Source: Enterococcus sp. PF1-24
GTDB lineage: Bacteria; Bacillota; Bacilli; Lactobacillales; Enterococcaceae
Direction: 5' to 3'
Assembly: GCF_029893325.1 (NCBI RefSeq)
Contig: NZ_JARXWL010000009.1
Location: 39,378-103,377, forward strand
Length of the DNA: 64,000 nucleotides
The notes under the pieces are model-generated. The model ran no database searches and was not told the origin of the DNA. It saw only the letters and a program-made list of their open reading frames with translations. The translations under genes and the position numbers were made by a program. Shown here piece by piece: positions 26,845-35,613 of the stretch (within the stretch, counting starts at the first letter, position 1; every line of letters starts with the position of its first letter).

Positions 26845-27330
26845 TTGAATATCGGTAAATCCAGAAAGATTGGAAAAACCATTAATGAGATTGAGGAAGG
26901 CGAGTCGTTATCTTTAACTGAATCAATTGAAGATAATCAGTTATTATTATATTTAGGCTTAACCAATGATGCGAATCCTTTATATATTCAGCATGATTAC
27001 GCTAAAGAAACAGATTATCAAAAACCAATCGTTCCTTCTATTATGTTGATGGGAATTGTTACAAGCGCTATATCTAAGCATTTACCTGGGCCAGGTTCTC
27101 ATGTAGTGAATTTTTCAATTAACTTTATTGAACCAGTTTATCATTATGAAACGATTACTTTTTTATTTGAAGTAATTAAAGTGGACAAAATGAAAGATGT
27201 GGTAACAATTTCTGTAGAAGCAGTTAATGAAGAGGAAAACCGAATTTTAGATGCTGTAGTGATGGTGCAACCGCCACAAATCGTTGCAGAAGAACTACAA
27301 GAGAATGAAGAGGGTGAACTAAATGGATAG
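26845..27330 (+). CDS. MaoC-like hotdog dehydratase domain protein
   Basis: This 161-residue hotdog protein resembles MaoC/enoyl-CoA hydratase 2 domains: TESIEDNQLLLYLGLTNDANPLY followed by YQKPIVPSIMLMGIVTSAI, where the canonical catalytic motif is D-A-N-P-x-H. Here the final His of that motif is replaced (DANPLYIQHDYA has Tyr/His later), so activity is uncertain. The frame can be read from ATG 26830, but GGAGG lies in those codons and TTG 26845 is eight bases after it, so TTG is preferred. It overlaps the next gene by eight bases. Confidence 0.8.
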   Translation: MNIGKSRKIGKTINEIEEGESLSLTESIEDNQLLLYLGLTNDANPLYIQHDYAKETDYQKPIVPSIMLMGIVTSAISKHLPGPGSHVVNFSINFIEPVYHYETITFLFEVIKVDKMKDVVTISVEAVNEEENRILDAVVMVQPPQIVAEELQENEEGELNG

Positions 27331-28006
27331 TCAAACTATTGATGTTGGTGGATTAAATCGTTTTTATACAAAAATTTATGCTATTTTAGCAGGTGGGATT
27401 TTATTAAGTGCTTTAGTGGCTTACTTAACTTTGCATCAGTTTTACTTTCAAGCATTTATGTTTGTTATAAACTTTCCGTTAGGTTTTACGGGATTGTGGT
27501 TAGTCGAACTAGCTTTGGTTTTACTATTAGGCATTAAAGGTAGAACGAATCCTTCAATTGCGATTGCTGGCTTTGTGGTTTACTCAATTGTGAATGGCTT
27601 TACGTTGGCCTTTACGTTGCTGGCATATGCAGATGCGGATGTTTTAGGTGCTTTATTAACAGCAGCAGCGATGTTTATTGGCTTATCAGTAACTGGTATT
27701 TTTATTAAAAAAGATTTAACTGGTGTCGGCCATGCCGCTTATAGTGCTTTAATTGGGATTATTTTAGGTTCTTTATTAAATATCTTTGTATTGAAAAGCG
27801 GACCAGCTGATTTGTTGATTTCTGGCTTGAGCATTTTAATCTTTTCAGGAATCACAGCTTATGATAACCAACGAATCCGAACAGTTTACTTGGAATCTAA
27901 TGGTACAGCTGGCTTAGGCGTCGCTATTTACTTTGCTTTACAATTATACTTAGATTTTATTAATCTATTCATTTCAATTTTGAGAATTTTTGGTAAAAAA
28001 CGTTAA
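27323..28006 (+). CDS. Bax inhibitor-1 / YccA family membrane protein
   Basis: A 227-residue protein with seven predicted membrane helices and the BI-1 family pattern: FYTKIYAILAGGILLSALVA in the first helix, a central AAAMFIGLSVTGIF, and the late GITAYDNQRIR with the conserved Asp, then a helix near the C-terminus. Bacterial members (YetJ, YccA) are pH-sensitive calcium leak channels or FtsH modulators; the role here is unknown. It overlaps the MaoC-like gene by eight bases, implying coupled translation. Confidence 0.9.
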   Translation: MDSQTIDVGGLNRFYTKIYAILAGGILLSALVAYLTLHQFYFQAFMFVINFPLGFTGLWLVELALVLLLGIKGRTNPSIAIAGFVVYSIVNGFTLAFTLLAYADADVLGALLTAAAMFIGLSVTGIFIKKDLTGVGHAAYSALIGIILGSLLNIFVLKSGPADLLISGLSILIFSGITAYDNQRIRTVYLESNGTAGLGVAIYFALQLYLDFINLFISILRIFGKKR

Positions 28007-28016
28007 GTTTATGATT

Positions 28017-28062
28017 AAAAACTGGAGTTATCAGAATCAATCTGATGAGTTCCAGTTTTTTT
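28017..28062 (+). terminator. Terminator after the Bax inhibitor-like gene
   Basis: Long imperfect stem (28017-28033 with 28041-28059) and T-run. Confidence 0.9.
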
Positions 28063-28137
28063 GTCTGAAAAATCATTAAGATTTAAAGGAAAACAAGAGT
28101 TTTTATTGATTCTTTGATTGATTATTAGTGATTTAAT

Positions 28138-28146
28138 TGCTATGAT
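28138..28146 (+). promoter_or_regulatory. Extended -10 promoter of the 5'-nucleotidase gene
   Basis: TGC followed by TATGAT gives an extended -10; no convincing -35. Confidence 0.5.
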
Positions 28147-28191
28147 ATTTATTGAAGTCCAACATTTTGAAAAGAGGAGGCAATCCTAATT

Positions 28192-30540
28192 ATGAAAAAG
28201 AAAACTGGCTTTTTAAGTTTAATGATGAGTGCTAGTTTAATTTGTACTTTACCATTGGCCCAAAGCAGTGCTTTTGCAGAAGAAGAAGCAACAACAACCG
28301 CTGCTAGCGAGGCAACAACACAAGTCCAATTTTTAGGAGTAAATGATTTTCATGGTGCTTTAAGCAGCACGGGTTCAGCTTATTTAAAAGATAATCAAAA
28401 GTATAGTAATACTGGTGGCGCAGCGATGCTAGCTAGCTATTTAGATCGTTCTGAAGCGGAGTTTACAGCAGCAGCAGGAACGAATGCTGAAACATTTAGA
28501 GTTCAAGCTGGTGATATGGTAGGCGCGAGCCCAGCAAATTCAGGCTTATTACAAGATTATCCAACGGTGTTAGCTTTTAATCGGATGGATTTTGAAATTG
28601 GAACCTTAGGTAATCACGAATTTGATGAAGGCTTAGCTGAATTCAATCGAATTTTAACTGGTGGTGCACCTAAAGATTCTTTCTATCCAATTGTTAAACA
28701 ATTTCAAAATCAGTATAAAAACGAAAAAAGTCAAACTGAAATCGTGGTAGCTAACGTTGTTAATAAGGCCGATGGCAAAATTCCTTTTGGCTGGCAACCT
28801 TATACTACTAGAGAAGTTAAAGTTGGCGAAAAAGATGTCAAAATTGGCTTTATTGGTGTCGTAACTACTGAAATTCCTAACTTAGTGTTAAAAGAAAATT
28901 ATGAAGATTATAATTTCTTAGATGAAGCTGACACGATTGCAAAATATTCAAAAGAGTTAACTGATGCTGGCGTTAATGCCATTGTTGTTTTAGCTCACGT
29001 GCCATCAACTAGTCAAGGGAACAAGGTTTCCGATGCAGCTGCGGATATTATGACAAAAGTGAATCAAAAAAATCCTGATAACAGTGTCGATATTTTCTTC
29101 GCTGGTCATAATCATCAATATACCAATGGTTATGTTGGTGATACTTTAGTTGTTCAATCAACTTCTCAAGGGAAAGCTTACGCAAACGTAGTGGGAACTT
29201 TAGAAGAAAAAACTGGCGATTTTCAAAAGAAAGCTACTGCTGAAATTATCCCAGTAGCGACTAAAGAAACTGAAAATACGAAAACAGAAGATTTAGTTGA
29301 ACCAGATAAAGAAATTGCAACTCTAATTGAAAATGCCAATACAACAGTTTCTGAAGTTACTAGTAAAAAAATCGGAACTGCTGCCAAAGCAGAAGATATT
29401 AGTCGCAGTGTCAATGGTTTAGGTGAATCAGCTTTAGGTAATTTAATTACAGATGGTCAAGTTTCATTAGCGAATCAAAAAGGTTTCAATGTTGATTTTG
29501 CCATGACTAACAACGGTGGCATCCGTGATGATTTAAAAGTTACCGCAGATGGTACAATTACTTGGGGAGCAGCACAAGCTGTGCAACCTTTTGGTAATAT
29601 TATGCAGATTGTCGAAATGACTGGGGCACAAGTTAAAAATGCCTTAAATCAACAAACTTTTAAATGGAATGCTGATAAAAAACAAGCAGAAGGTTATTTC
29701 TTACAAGTTTCTGGCTTGAAATATACAGTCGCAGCGAATCCTGATAATAGTGGCACATATGTTGTGCAAAATTTGACAAAAGCAGATGGTACAGCGATTG
29801 AAGATAATCAAACTTATCGGATGGTTATCAATGATTTCTTATATGGTGGCGGCGATGGCTTTAGTGAATTTACTAAAGGGAAACTAGTCGGTGCGATGCA
29901 ACCAGATACTGAAACTTTTGTGACTTACATTGAATCTTTAGAAGCTTCTGGACAAAAAGTCGCTAGCGATATTCAAGGTCGAAAAGTAATGGCAGATGGT
30001 CAAGCGATTCCGAATCCAACACCTACGCCAAACCCAACACCAACACCTTCTGAAACTGGTGTTGACGCAATTAAAGCAGCAACGAAAATTGATAATTATA
30101 AAGAAAACGAAAAATTTCTAACTGGTAAAACAATTCCTAACGGTAAAGTGACTATCAGTAAAGAAGAAAAAACAGCCGTTACCCGTCAAAGCACTGAGAT
30201 TGTTACTGTGACAGCTGGTGCCGATGGTAAATTCTCAGCAGATGTTTCTAGCTTAGGTTTAACTAGAAAAGAATTTGCTTGGGTTGAAGTTTTTGATGAA
30301 GACAATAACGTAGCTGTCTTTAAACGTTTAGTTTTAGCTGGTAGTACAACTTCTTCAAGCAGTGGTAGTAAAACCACAACTTCAAGTAGTAAAAAAGCAA
30401 CTACAACTTCTAGCAGTAAAACAAATCAGGCTTTACCAAAAACTGGTGAAGAAAATAATTATCAACTAGTTATTATCGGGGGATTATTTATTTTAGCTGG
30501 TGGTGTCCTTTATTACAGACGAAAAGCAAGCGTAAATTAA
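28192..30540 (+). CDS. LPxTG-anchored 5'-nucleotidase / 2',3'-cyclic phosphodiesterase
   Basis: A 782-residue wall-anchored ectoenzyme. A signal peptide (1-29, ending SAFAEE) is followed by a calcineurin-like metallophosphoesterase domain with LGVNDFHGAL, QAGDMVGASPANSG, LGNHEFDEG and FAGHNHQY as metal ligands. The 5'-nucleotidase C-terminal domain (about 390-600) has TNNGGIRDDL. A Pro/Thr linker, an Ig-like bacterial domain, a Ser/Thr-rich stretch and LPKTG (748-752) with a hydrophobic helix and RRK tail complete it. Such enzymes release phosphate and nucleosides from external nucleotides and can make immunosuppressive adenosine; the substrate is inferred. Confidence 0.95.
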   Translation: MKKKTGFLSLMMSASLICTLPLAQSSAFAEEEATTTAASEATTQVQFLGVNDFHGALSSTGSAYLKDNQKYSNTGGAAMLASYLDRSEAEFTAAAGTNAETFRVQAGDMVGASPANSGLLQDYPTVLAFNRMDFEIGTLGNHEFDEGLAEFNRILTGGAPKDSFYPIVKQFQNQYKNEKSQTEIVVANVVNKADGKIPFGWQPYTTREVKVGEKDVKIGFIGVVTTEIPNLVLKENYEDYNFLDEADTIAKYSKELTDAGVNAIVVLAHVPSTSQGNKVSDAAADIMTKVNQKNPDNSVDIFFAGHNHQYTNGYVGDTLVVQSTSQGKAYANVVGTLEEKTGDFQKKATAEIIPVATKETENTKTEDLVEPDKEIATLIENANTTVSEVTSKKIGTAAKAEDISRSVNGLGESALGNLITDGQVSLANQKGFNVDFAMTNNGGIRDDLKVTADGTITWGAAQAVQPFGNIMQIVEMTGAQVKNALNQQTFKWNADKKQAEGYFLQVSGLKYTVAANPDNSGTYVVQNLTKADGTAIEDNQTYRMVINDFLYGGGDGFSEFTKGKLVGAMQPDTETFVTYIESLEASGQKVASDIQGRKVMADGQAIPNPTPTPNPTPTPSETGVDAIKAATKIDNYKENEKFLTGKTIPNGKVTISKEEKTAVTRQSTEIVTVTAGADGKFSADVSSLGLTRKEFAWVEVFDEDNNVAVFKRLVLAGSTTSSSSGSKTTTSSSKKATTTSSSKTNQALPKTGEENNYQLVIIGGLFILAGGVLYYRRKASVN

Positions 30541-30546
30541 TTAGCT

Positions 30547-30593
30547 AAACAGTTAAGAAAAGTCGAATTTGATTTTTCTTAACTGTTTTTTTT
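30547..30593 (+). terminator. Terminator after the 5'-nucleotidase gene
   Basis: About 15-bp stem and long T-run. Confidence 0.9.
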
Positions 30594-30691
30594 AGTTCTT
30601 AGGAAAAATTGTCGTTTCTTTTTCCTTTTAAGGCATTTCTTTGGTAAAATAGACTGATGAAGGATTTAGGGAAAATGAGGAGAACGCTTAA

Positions 30692-33337
30692 ATGGCAAAA
30701 CAAAAATTATTATTAGTTGATGGCAACAGTGTGGCTTTTAGGGCATTTTATGCTTTGCATAATGCGATGGAAAAGTTTAAAAATAAAAATGGTTTGTATA
30801 CCAATGCGATTTATACTTTTCACAATATGTTTGAGATTGTGATGGAGCGCGAAAAACCGACCCACGTTTTAGTGGCGTTTGATGCTGGGAAAACTACTTT
30901 CAGAACAGAAATGTATGCTGATTATAAAGCTGGCCGGGCAAAAACACCTGGTGAATTTAGAGAGCAATTGCCTTATATTCGTGAAATGTTAACAGCATTA
31001 GGAGTTAAACATTATGAATTAGCGAATTATGAAGCGGATGATATCATTGGTACTTTGGCTACACAAGTTCCTAAAGACCAATTTGACGTGGTGATTTTAT
31101 CTGGAGATCGCGATTTAACCCAGTTAGTCAGCGACCATATTACCGTTGATATTACAGTTAAAGGGGTTAATGATGTTGAAAAGTATACGCCCGCATATTT
31201 AGCAGAAAAATATGACGGCTTAACACCCACACAAATTATTGATATGAAAGGTTTAGCGGGGGACAGCTCTGATAATATTCCAGGAGTAACCAAAGTTGGT
31301 GAAAAAACCGCTATTAAATTGTTAAATCAATACGGTAGCGTGGAAGGCGTTTATCAACACATTGATGAAATGAAGGCCAGCAAAATGAAAGAAAACTTGA
31401 TTAACGATCAAGAGGCAGCCTTTTTATCAAAAAAATTAGCAACGATTAACACAGAAGCACCAGTTGAAATTTCGATTGATTCCTTAGCTTATGAAGGAAA
31501 AGATTTAGATAAATTAGTTGCTTTTTATAAAGAAATGGACTTTAAAAAGTTTTTAAGCAACTTAGATGTTCCGGAAGAAGAAGTTGTTTTAGAAGATATT
31601 ATGTTTCAAGTGGTTAATGAATTCACGCCAGAAATGTTTCAAGGAGATCAAGCTATCTATGTAGAAATGCTAGAGGACAATTACCATCAAGCAGACATTG
31701 TTGGCGTCGCTTGGGGAAATGCAGAAAAAATTTACGTGACTGATGAATTAGAGCTTTTTGAAAAACAAGCTTTCATTGATTGGTTGCAAGATGGCACAGC
31801 TAAAAAGTTTGTTTATGATGCTAAGCGGACTTATGTGGCGTTAACCCGTTATACTACACGACCAAAAGACATTGTATTTGACGTGTTATTAGCAGCTTAT
31901 TTGTTAGATACTAACGATAGTAATAATGATATTGAAGGTGTGGCAGCTCATTACGGTTATAGCGAGATTCAATCTGATGAATCCATCTACGGCAAAGGGG
32001 CTAAAAAAGGCTTACCAGAGGATAATGAAGTCTTTTATAATCATTTAGCTCGTAAAGTTAAAGCAATTCAAGTTTTAACGAAGAAATTAGAGGCTGAATT
32101 AGCTGAAAAAGATCAAACCCAATTATTTACGGAAATGGAGCTACCTTTATCACAAATTTTAGCTGAAATGGAAATGACTGGAATTAAAGTCAATGCTAGT
32201 CGTTTGCAAGAGATGAGAATTGAATTTTCAGCGCAATTACAAGCGATTGAAGAAAAAATCTATGCTTTAGCTGGAGAAGAGTTCAATTTAAACTCACCAA
32301 AACAACTAGGTGTGATTCTTTTTGAAAAAATGGGCTTACCTGTAATTAAAAAGACTAAAACTGGTTATTCAACAGCGGTGGATGTCCTTGAACAACTGCG
32401 GGAACAAGCGCCAATTGTCGATGATATTTTAACTTATCGTCAAATTGCTAAAATTCAATCAACTTACGTGGAAGGCTTATTAAAAGTTATTCAAGGGGAT
32501 AACAAAATCCATACTCGTTATGTACAAACTTTAACGCAAACGGGTCGCTTAAGTTCAGTAGAGCCTAATTTGCAAAACATTCCGATTCGTTTAGAGGAAG
32601 GTCGGAAAATTCGCCAAGCTTTCGTTCCTAGCCATGAAGATTGGGTGATTTATTCTTCTGATTATTCACAAATTGAGTTGCGGGTCTTAGCTCATATTTC
32701 GCAAGATGAGCATTTACAACAAGCTTTTATTGAAGGGCAAGATATTCATTCAAGTACAGCGATGCGGGTCTTTGGGATTGCTACAGCGGAAGAAGTAACC
32801 GCAAATATGCGCCGTCAAGCCAAAGCCGTTAACTTCGGGATTGTTTACGGTATTTCTGATTATGGTTTATCGCAGAATTTAGGGATTACCCGTAAAGCTG
32901 CGCAACAATACATTGATACTTATTTTGAAAAATATCCTGGTGTGAAAGATTATATGGAAAAAATTGTGCAACAAGCTAAAGTTGAAGGCTTTGTAGAAAC
33001 TTTATACCATCGTCGTCGTTATTTACCAGATATTAATTCAAGAAACTTTAATGTCCGCTCTTTTGCTGAACGAACTGCTATCAACACGCCGATTCAAGGC
33101 AGCGCTGCTGATATTTTGAAAATCGCCATGATTCAACTACAAGCTCGTTTAGAAAAAGAAAATTTACAAGCGAAAATGCTATTGCAAGTTCACGATGAAC
33201 TTGTTTTTGAAGTGCCAACTAGTGAATTACAACAGCTAGATGCATTGGTTAAAGAAGTAATGGAAAATGCCGTAGAGCTATCCGTGCCGCTTTTAACAGA
33301 TAGCAGCTGGGGCGCTACTTGGTATGACGCTAAATAA
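30692..33337 (+). CDS. polA: DNA polymerase I
   Basis: An 881-residue repair and Okazaki-processing polymerase. The 5'-3' exonuclease domain (about 1-290) starts LLLVDGNSVAFRAFYAL and holds NYEADDIIGTLA and LSGDRDLTQLV. The 3'-5' exonuclease-like middle lacks the D-x-E acid pair (IYVEMLEDN stands where FDTET is expected), so proofreading is probably absent, as in other Gram-positive PolA. Polymerase motifs A (DYSQIELR), B (RRQAKAVNFGIVYG) and C (QVHDELVFE) are intact. TGG-TAAAAT at 30642-30650 gives an extended -10. Followed by mutM and coaE, a classical Firmicutes order. Confidence 0.97.
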   Translation: MAKQKLLLVDGNSVAFRAFYALHNAMEKFKNKNGLYTNAIYTFHNMFEIVMEREKPTHVLVAFDAGKTTFRTEMYADYKAGRAKTPGEFREQLPYIREMLTALGVKHYELANYEADDIIGTLATQVPKDQFDVVILSGDRDLTQLVSDHITVDITVKGVNDVEKYTPAYLAEKYDGLTPTQIIDMKGLAGDSSDNIPGVTKVGEKTAIKLLNQYGSVEGVYQHIDEMKASKMKENLINDQEAAFLSKKLATINTEAPVEISIDSLAYEGKDLDKLVAFYKEMDFKKFLSNLDVPEEEVVLEDIMFQVVNEFTPEMFQGDQAIYVEMLEDNYHQADIVGVAWGNAEKIYVTDELELFEKQAFIDWLQDGTAKKFVYDAKRTYVALTRYTTRPKDIVFDVLLAAYLLDTNDSNNDIEGVAAHYGYSEIQSDESIYGKGAKKGLPEDNEVFYNHLARKVKAIQVLTKKLEAELAEKDQTQLFTEMELPLSQILAEMEMTGIKVNASRLQEMRIEFSAQLQAIEEKIYALAGEEFNLNSPKQLGVILFEKMGLPVIKKTKTGYSTAVDVLEQLREQAPIVDDILTYRQIAKIQSTYVEGLLKVIQGDNKIHTRYVQTLTQTGRLSSVEPNLQNIPIRLEEGRKIRQAFVPSHEDWVIYSSDYSQIELRVLAHISQDEHLQQAFIEGQDIHSSTAMRVFGIATAEEVTANMRRQAKAVNFGIVYGISDYGLSQNLGITRKAAQQYIDTYFEKYPGVKDYMEKIVQQAKVEGFVETLYHRRRYLPDINSRNFNVRSFAERTAINTPIQGSAADILKIAMIQLQARLEKENLQAKMLLQVHDELVFEVPTSELQQLDALVKEVMENAVELSVPLLTDSSWGATWYDAK

Positions 33338-33347
33338 TTGATAAAAC

Positions 33348-33396
33348 AAAACAGATGTAAAAAAGAGTCGAGCAAACTTTTAACATCTGTTTTTGT
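33348..33396 (+). terminator. Terminator after polA
   Basis: Stem 33348-33358 with 33383-33394, extended by an inner A/T stem, with T-run. Some read-through to mutM is likely. Confidence 0.8.
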
Positions 33397-33433
33397 GACT
33401 AAAGAAATAAAAGTAAATTGACGAGGTGAAAGT

Positions 33434-34267
33434 ATGCCGGAATTACCAGAGGTGGAAACCGTCCGCAAAGGGCTAGTCCAATTAGTTAAAGGAAAGACCA
33501 TTACTCATGTAGAAGTTTTGTGGAATAAAATTATTGAATTACCAGAAGTTGAAAAATTTACTAACGATTTAATTGGTGAACAAATTATTGATGTTGAACG
33601 ACGAGGGAAATTTTTGATTTTCAAATTAACTCATTGGGATTTAATTTCTCATTTACGCATGGAAGGAAAATATGAATTTTTTTCTGAAAAAACAGTTCCT
33701 AGCAAGCATACTCATGTTATTTTTAATTTTACGGATGGCTCACAATTACACTATCATGATGTGCGTAAATTTGGTCGGATGACTTTAGTTGCTAAAAATC
33801 AAAGTACTGATTATAAAGGAATTCGTAAATTAGGACCTGAACCAATTGCAGAAAAATTTTTAGTTGCTGAGTTTATTAACGGGTTGAAAAAATCAGCAAA
33901 AGCTATTAAGCCACTGTTGTTAGAACAAAAATTAGTAACAGGTTTAGGCAATATTTATGTTGATGAAGCTTTATGGCAAGCCAAAATTCATCCAGAGCAG
34001 CCAGCGAACACTTTGAAAAAAGCCGAAATTTTACGATTGCATACAGCAATCATTGAAGTTTTAGCGCAAGCTGTTGCGGCTGGGGGCACAACCATTCGTA
34101 GTTATTTAAATGCTTTAGGTGAAGCTGGGAAATTTCAACAAACGCTTCATGTTTATGGTCAAACTGGCAGTCCTTGTAGCCGCTGTGGCACTGAAATTGT
34201 TAAAACCAAAGTCGCGCAAAGAGGCACTCATTTTTGCCCTAAATGTCAAAAACTAAGAATTAAATAA
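33434..34267 (+). CDS. mutM: Formamidopyrimidine-DNA glycosylase
   Basis: A 277-residue bifunctional DNA glycosylase/AP lyase that removes 8-oxoguanine and formamidopyrimidines. The catalytic N-terminus PELPEVETVRKGL (Pro after Met removal) is present, with Lys in RMEGKYEF, the H2TH region LVTGLGNIYVDEALW and a C-terminal zinc finger with CSRCG and CPKC cysteines. All catalytic features are complete. It starts at ATG with GAGGTGAAA upstream and lies 16 bases before coaE. Confidence 0.97.
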   Translation: MPELPEVETVRKGLVQLVKGKTITHVEVLWNKIIELPEVEKFTNDLIGEQIIDVERRGKFLIFKLTHWDLISHLRMEGKYEFFSEKTVPSKHTHVIFNFTDGSQLHYHDVRKFGRMTLVAKNQSTDYKGIRKLGPEPIAEKFLVAEFINGLKKSAKAIKPLLLEQKLVTGLGNIYVDEALWQAKIHPEQPANTLKKAEILRLHTAIIEVLAQAVAAGGTTIRSYLNALGEAGKFQQTLHVYGQTGSPCSRCGTEIVKTKVAQRGTHFCPKCQKLRIK

Positions 34268-34283
34268 TTAAAGGGGGAGCAGC

Positions 34284-34880
34284 ATGTCCTTAGTATTAGG
34301 TTTAACTGGTGGTATCGCAACTGGTAAAAGCAGCGTTTCTGCAATTTTTCGTAAATATAATTTTCCAGTTATTGATGCTGATTTAATTGCTCGTCAAATT
34401 GTTGAGCCTAATCAGCCAGCGTTAAATGATTTAGTAGCTTGGTTAGGGAAAGATATTTTAACAACTACTGGTGAACTGAATCGAAAAAAATTAGCTGAGC
34501 TAGTTTTTAACAAGTCAGAGGAGTTGCAAAAACTCAATGCTTTATTGCATCCTTATATTTATCAAGAAATGGTAAAGGAAATTGCGACAGCAAAGAAAGA
34601 CTATCCTTTAGTTATTATTGATGTGCCATTATTGATTGAAACCGAGTTTAAACAGCTAGCAGATGAGATTATGTTAGTTTATATTCCTGAAAGTTTACAG
34701 CTACAACGTTTAATGAAACGAGATAATTTGACGGAAACCGCAGCTTTAAAGCGGATAAGTAGTCAACTTTCTATCGAAGAAAAACGTACATTTGCTGATT
34801 TTATCGTTGATAATCAAGGAACTTTATCAGAAACCGAAGCCCAAGTGGTTGACTGGTTAAAAGCAAAGTATTTTTTATAG
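34284..34880 (+). CDS. coaE: Dephospho-CoA kinase
   Basis: A 198-residue P-loop kinase completing coenzyme A synthesis. It has LGLTGGIATGKSSVS (Walker A), the VIDADLIARQIVEP substrate region, LNALLHPYIYQ and the VPLLIETEFKQL segment with the LMKRD lid. A GGGGGAGCA ribosome binding site precedes the ATG. The other CoA step, coaD, is also in this window at 62.3 kb. Confidence 0.96.
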   Translation: MSLVLGLTGGIATGKSSVSAIFRKYNFPVIDADLIARQIVEPNQPALNDLVAWLGKDILTTTGELNRKKLAELVFNKSEELQKLNALLHPYIYQEMVKEIATAKKDYPLVIIDVPLLIETEFKQLADEIMLVYIPESLQLQRLMKRDNLTETAALKRISSQLSIEEKRTFADFIVDNQGTLSETEAQVVDWLKAKYFL

Positions 34881-34965
34881 ACAAATGACAATAACTTTGA
34901 AATTATAAGTTTTTTAGAAAAAACAGGCTTAGTTAAATTGAAAGCATGGCAATCAAGGATTTTCA

Positions 34966-34974
34966 TGATATAAT
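34966..34974 (+). promoter_or_regulatory. Extended -10 promoter upstream of nrdR
   Basis: TGA-TATAAT (34966-34974) is an extended -10 about 117 bases before nrdR; no terminator separates it from coaE. Confidence 0.5.
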
Positions 34975-35091
34975 AATAACAGAAGATAAAGTTTTGAATG
35001 TCGAAACTGTTAGATTTATTAGTTTTAATTAAAGCTAGCTAAATTTATTAGTTTTTTGAATAAAATATGACTGAAAACGAGGTGTGGGAAA

Positions 35092-35571
35092 ATGCGATGT
35101 CCAAAATGTAAACATAATAATTCTCGTGTGATTGATAGCCGTCAAACTGATGATGGTCGCACTATTCGTCGTCGCCGTGAATGTGAGAACTGTGGTTTTC
35201 GCTTTACTACTTTTGAGCGAATTGAAGCAGCACCACTACTTGTAATAAAGAAAGATGGTAATCGGGAAGAGTTCAATCGTGATAAGATTTTACGTGGCTT
35301 AATTCGTTCTGCTGAAAAACGGCCTGTTCCTATGGAGAAGATGGAAACAGTCGTGAATGATGTTGAAAATCGAGTGCGAGCTTTAGGAGAAAATGAAGTT
35401 TCCACTCATTTAATCGGTGAATATGTGATGGAATATTTGGTGGATTTAGATGAAATTGCCTATATTCGTTTCGCTAGTGTTTATCGCCAATTTAAAGATA
35501 TGTCAGTCTTTTTAAAAGAGCTGCAAGAAATTGTTGAAAAAGCTAAAAATGATGAGGAAAAATCAGAATAA
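35092..35571 (+). CDS. nrdR: Transcriptional repressor NrdR
   Basis: A 159-residue repressor of ribonucleotide reductase genes. The N-terminal zinc ribbon has Cys pairs in CPKC and CENC, and the DNA-binding part carries [18 protein letters not shown]. An ATP-cone domain (about residues 48-138, [17 protein letters not shown]) senses ATP/dATP. It stands before dnaB and dnaI, as in many Firmicutes, linking dNTP supply to replication initiation. Confidence 0.97.
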   Translation: MRCPKCKHNNSRVIDSRQTDDGRTIRRRRECENCGFRFTTFERIEAAPLLVIKKDGNREEFNRDKILRGLIRSAEKRPVPMEKMETVVNDVENRVRALGENEVSTHLIGEYVMEYLVDLDEIAYIRFASVYRQFKDMSVFLKELQEIVEKAKNDEEKSE

Positions 35572-35613
35572 TTGGCTGAAGAAAATTAATATTATAAAAT
35601 AAGGGGTAGTTTT

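Noticed and set aside
28192..30540. Frameshift or pseudogene in the 5'-nucleotidase gene
   Set aside because: The frame is continuous through all domains to the LPxTG tail.
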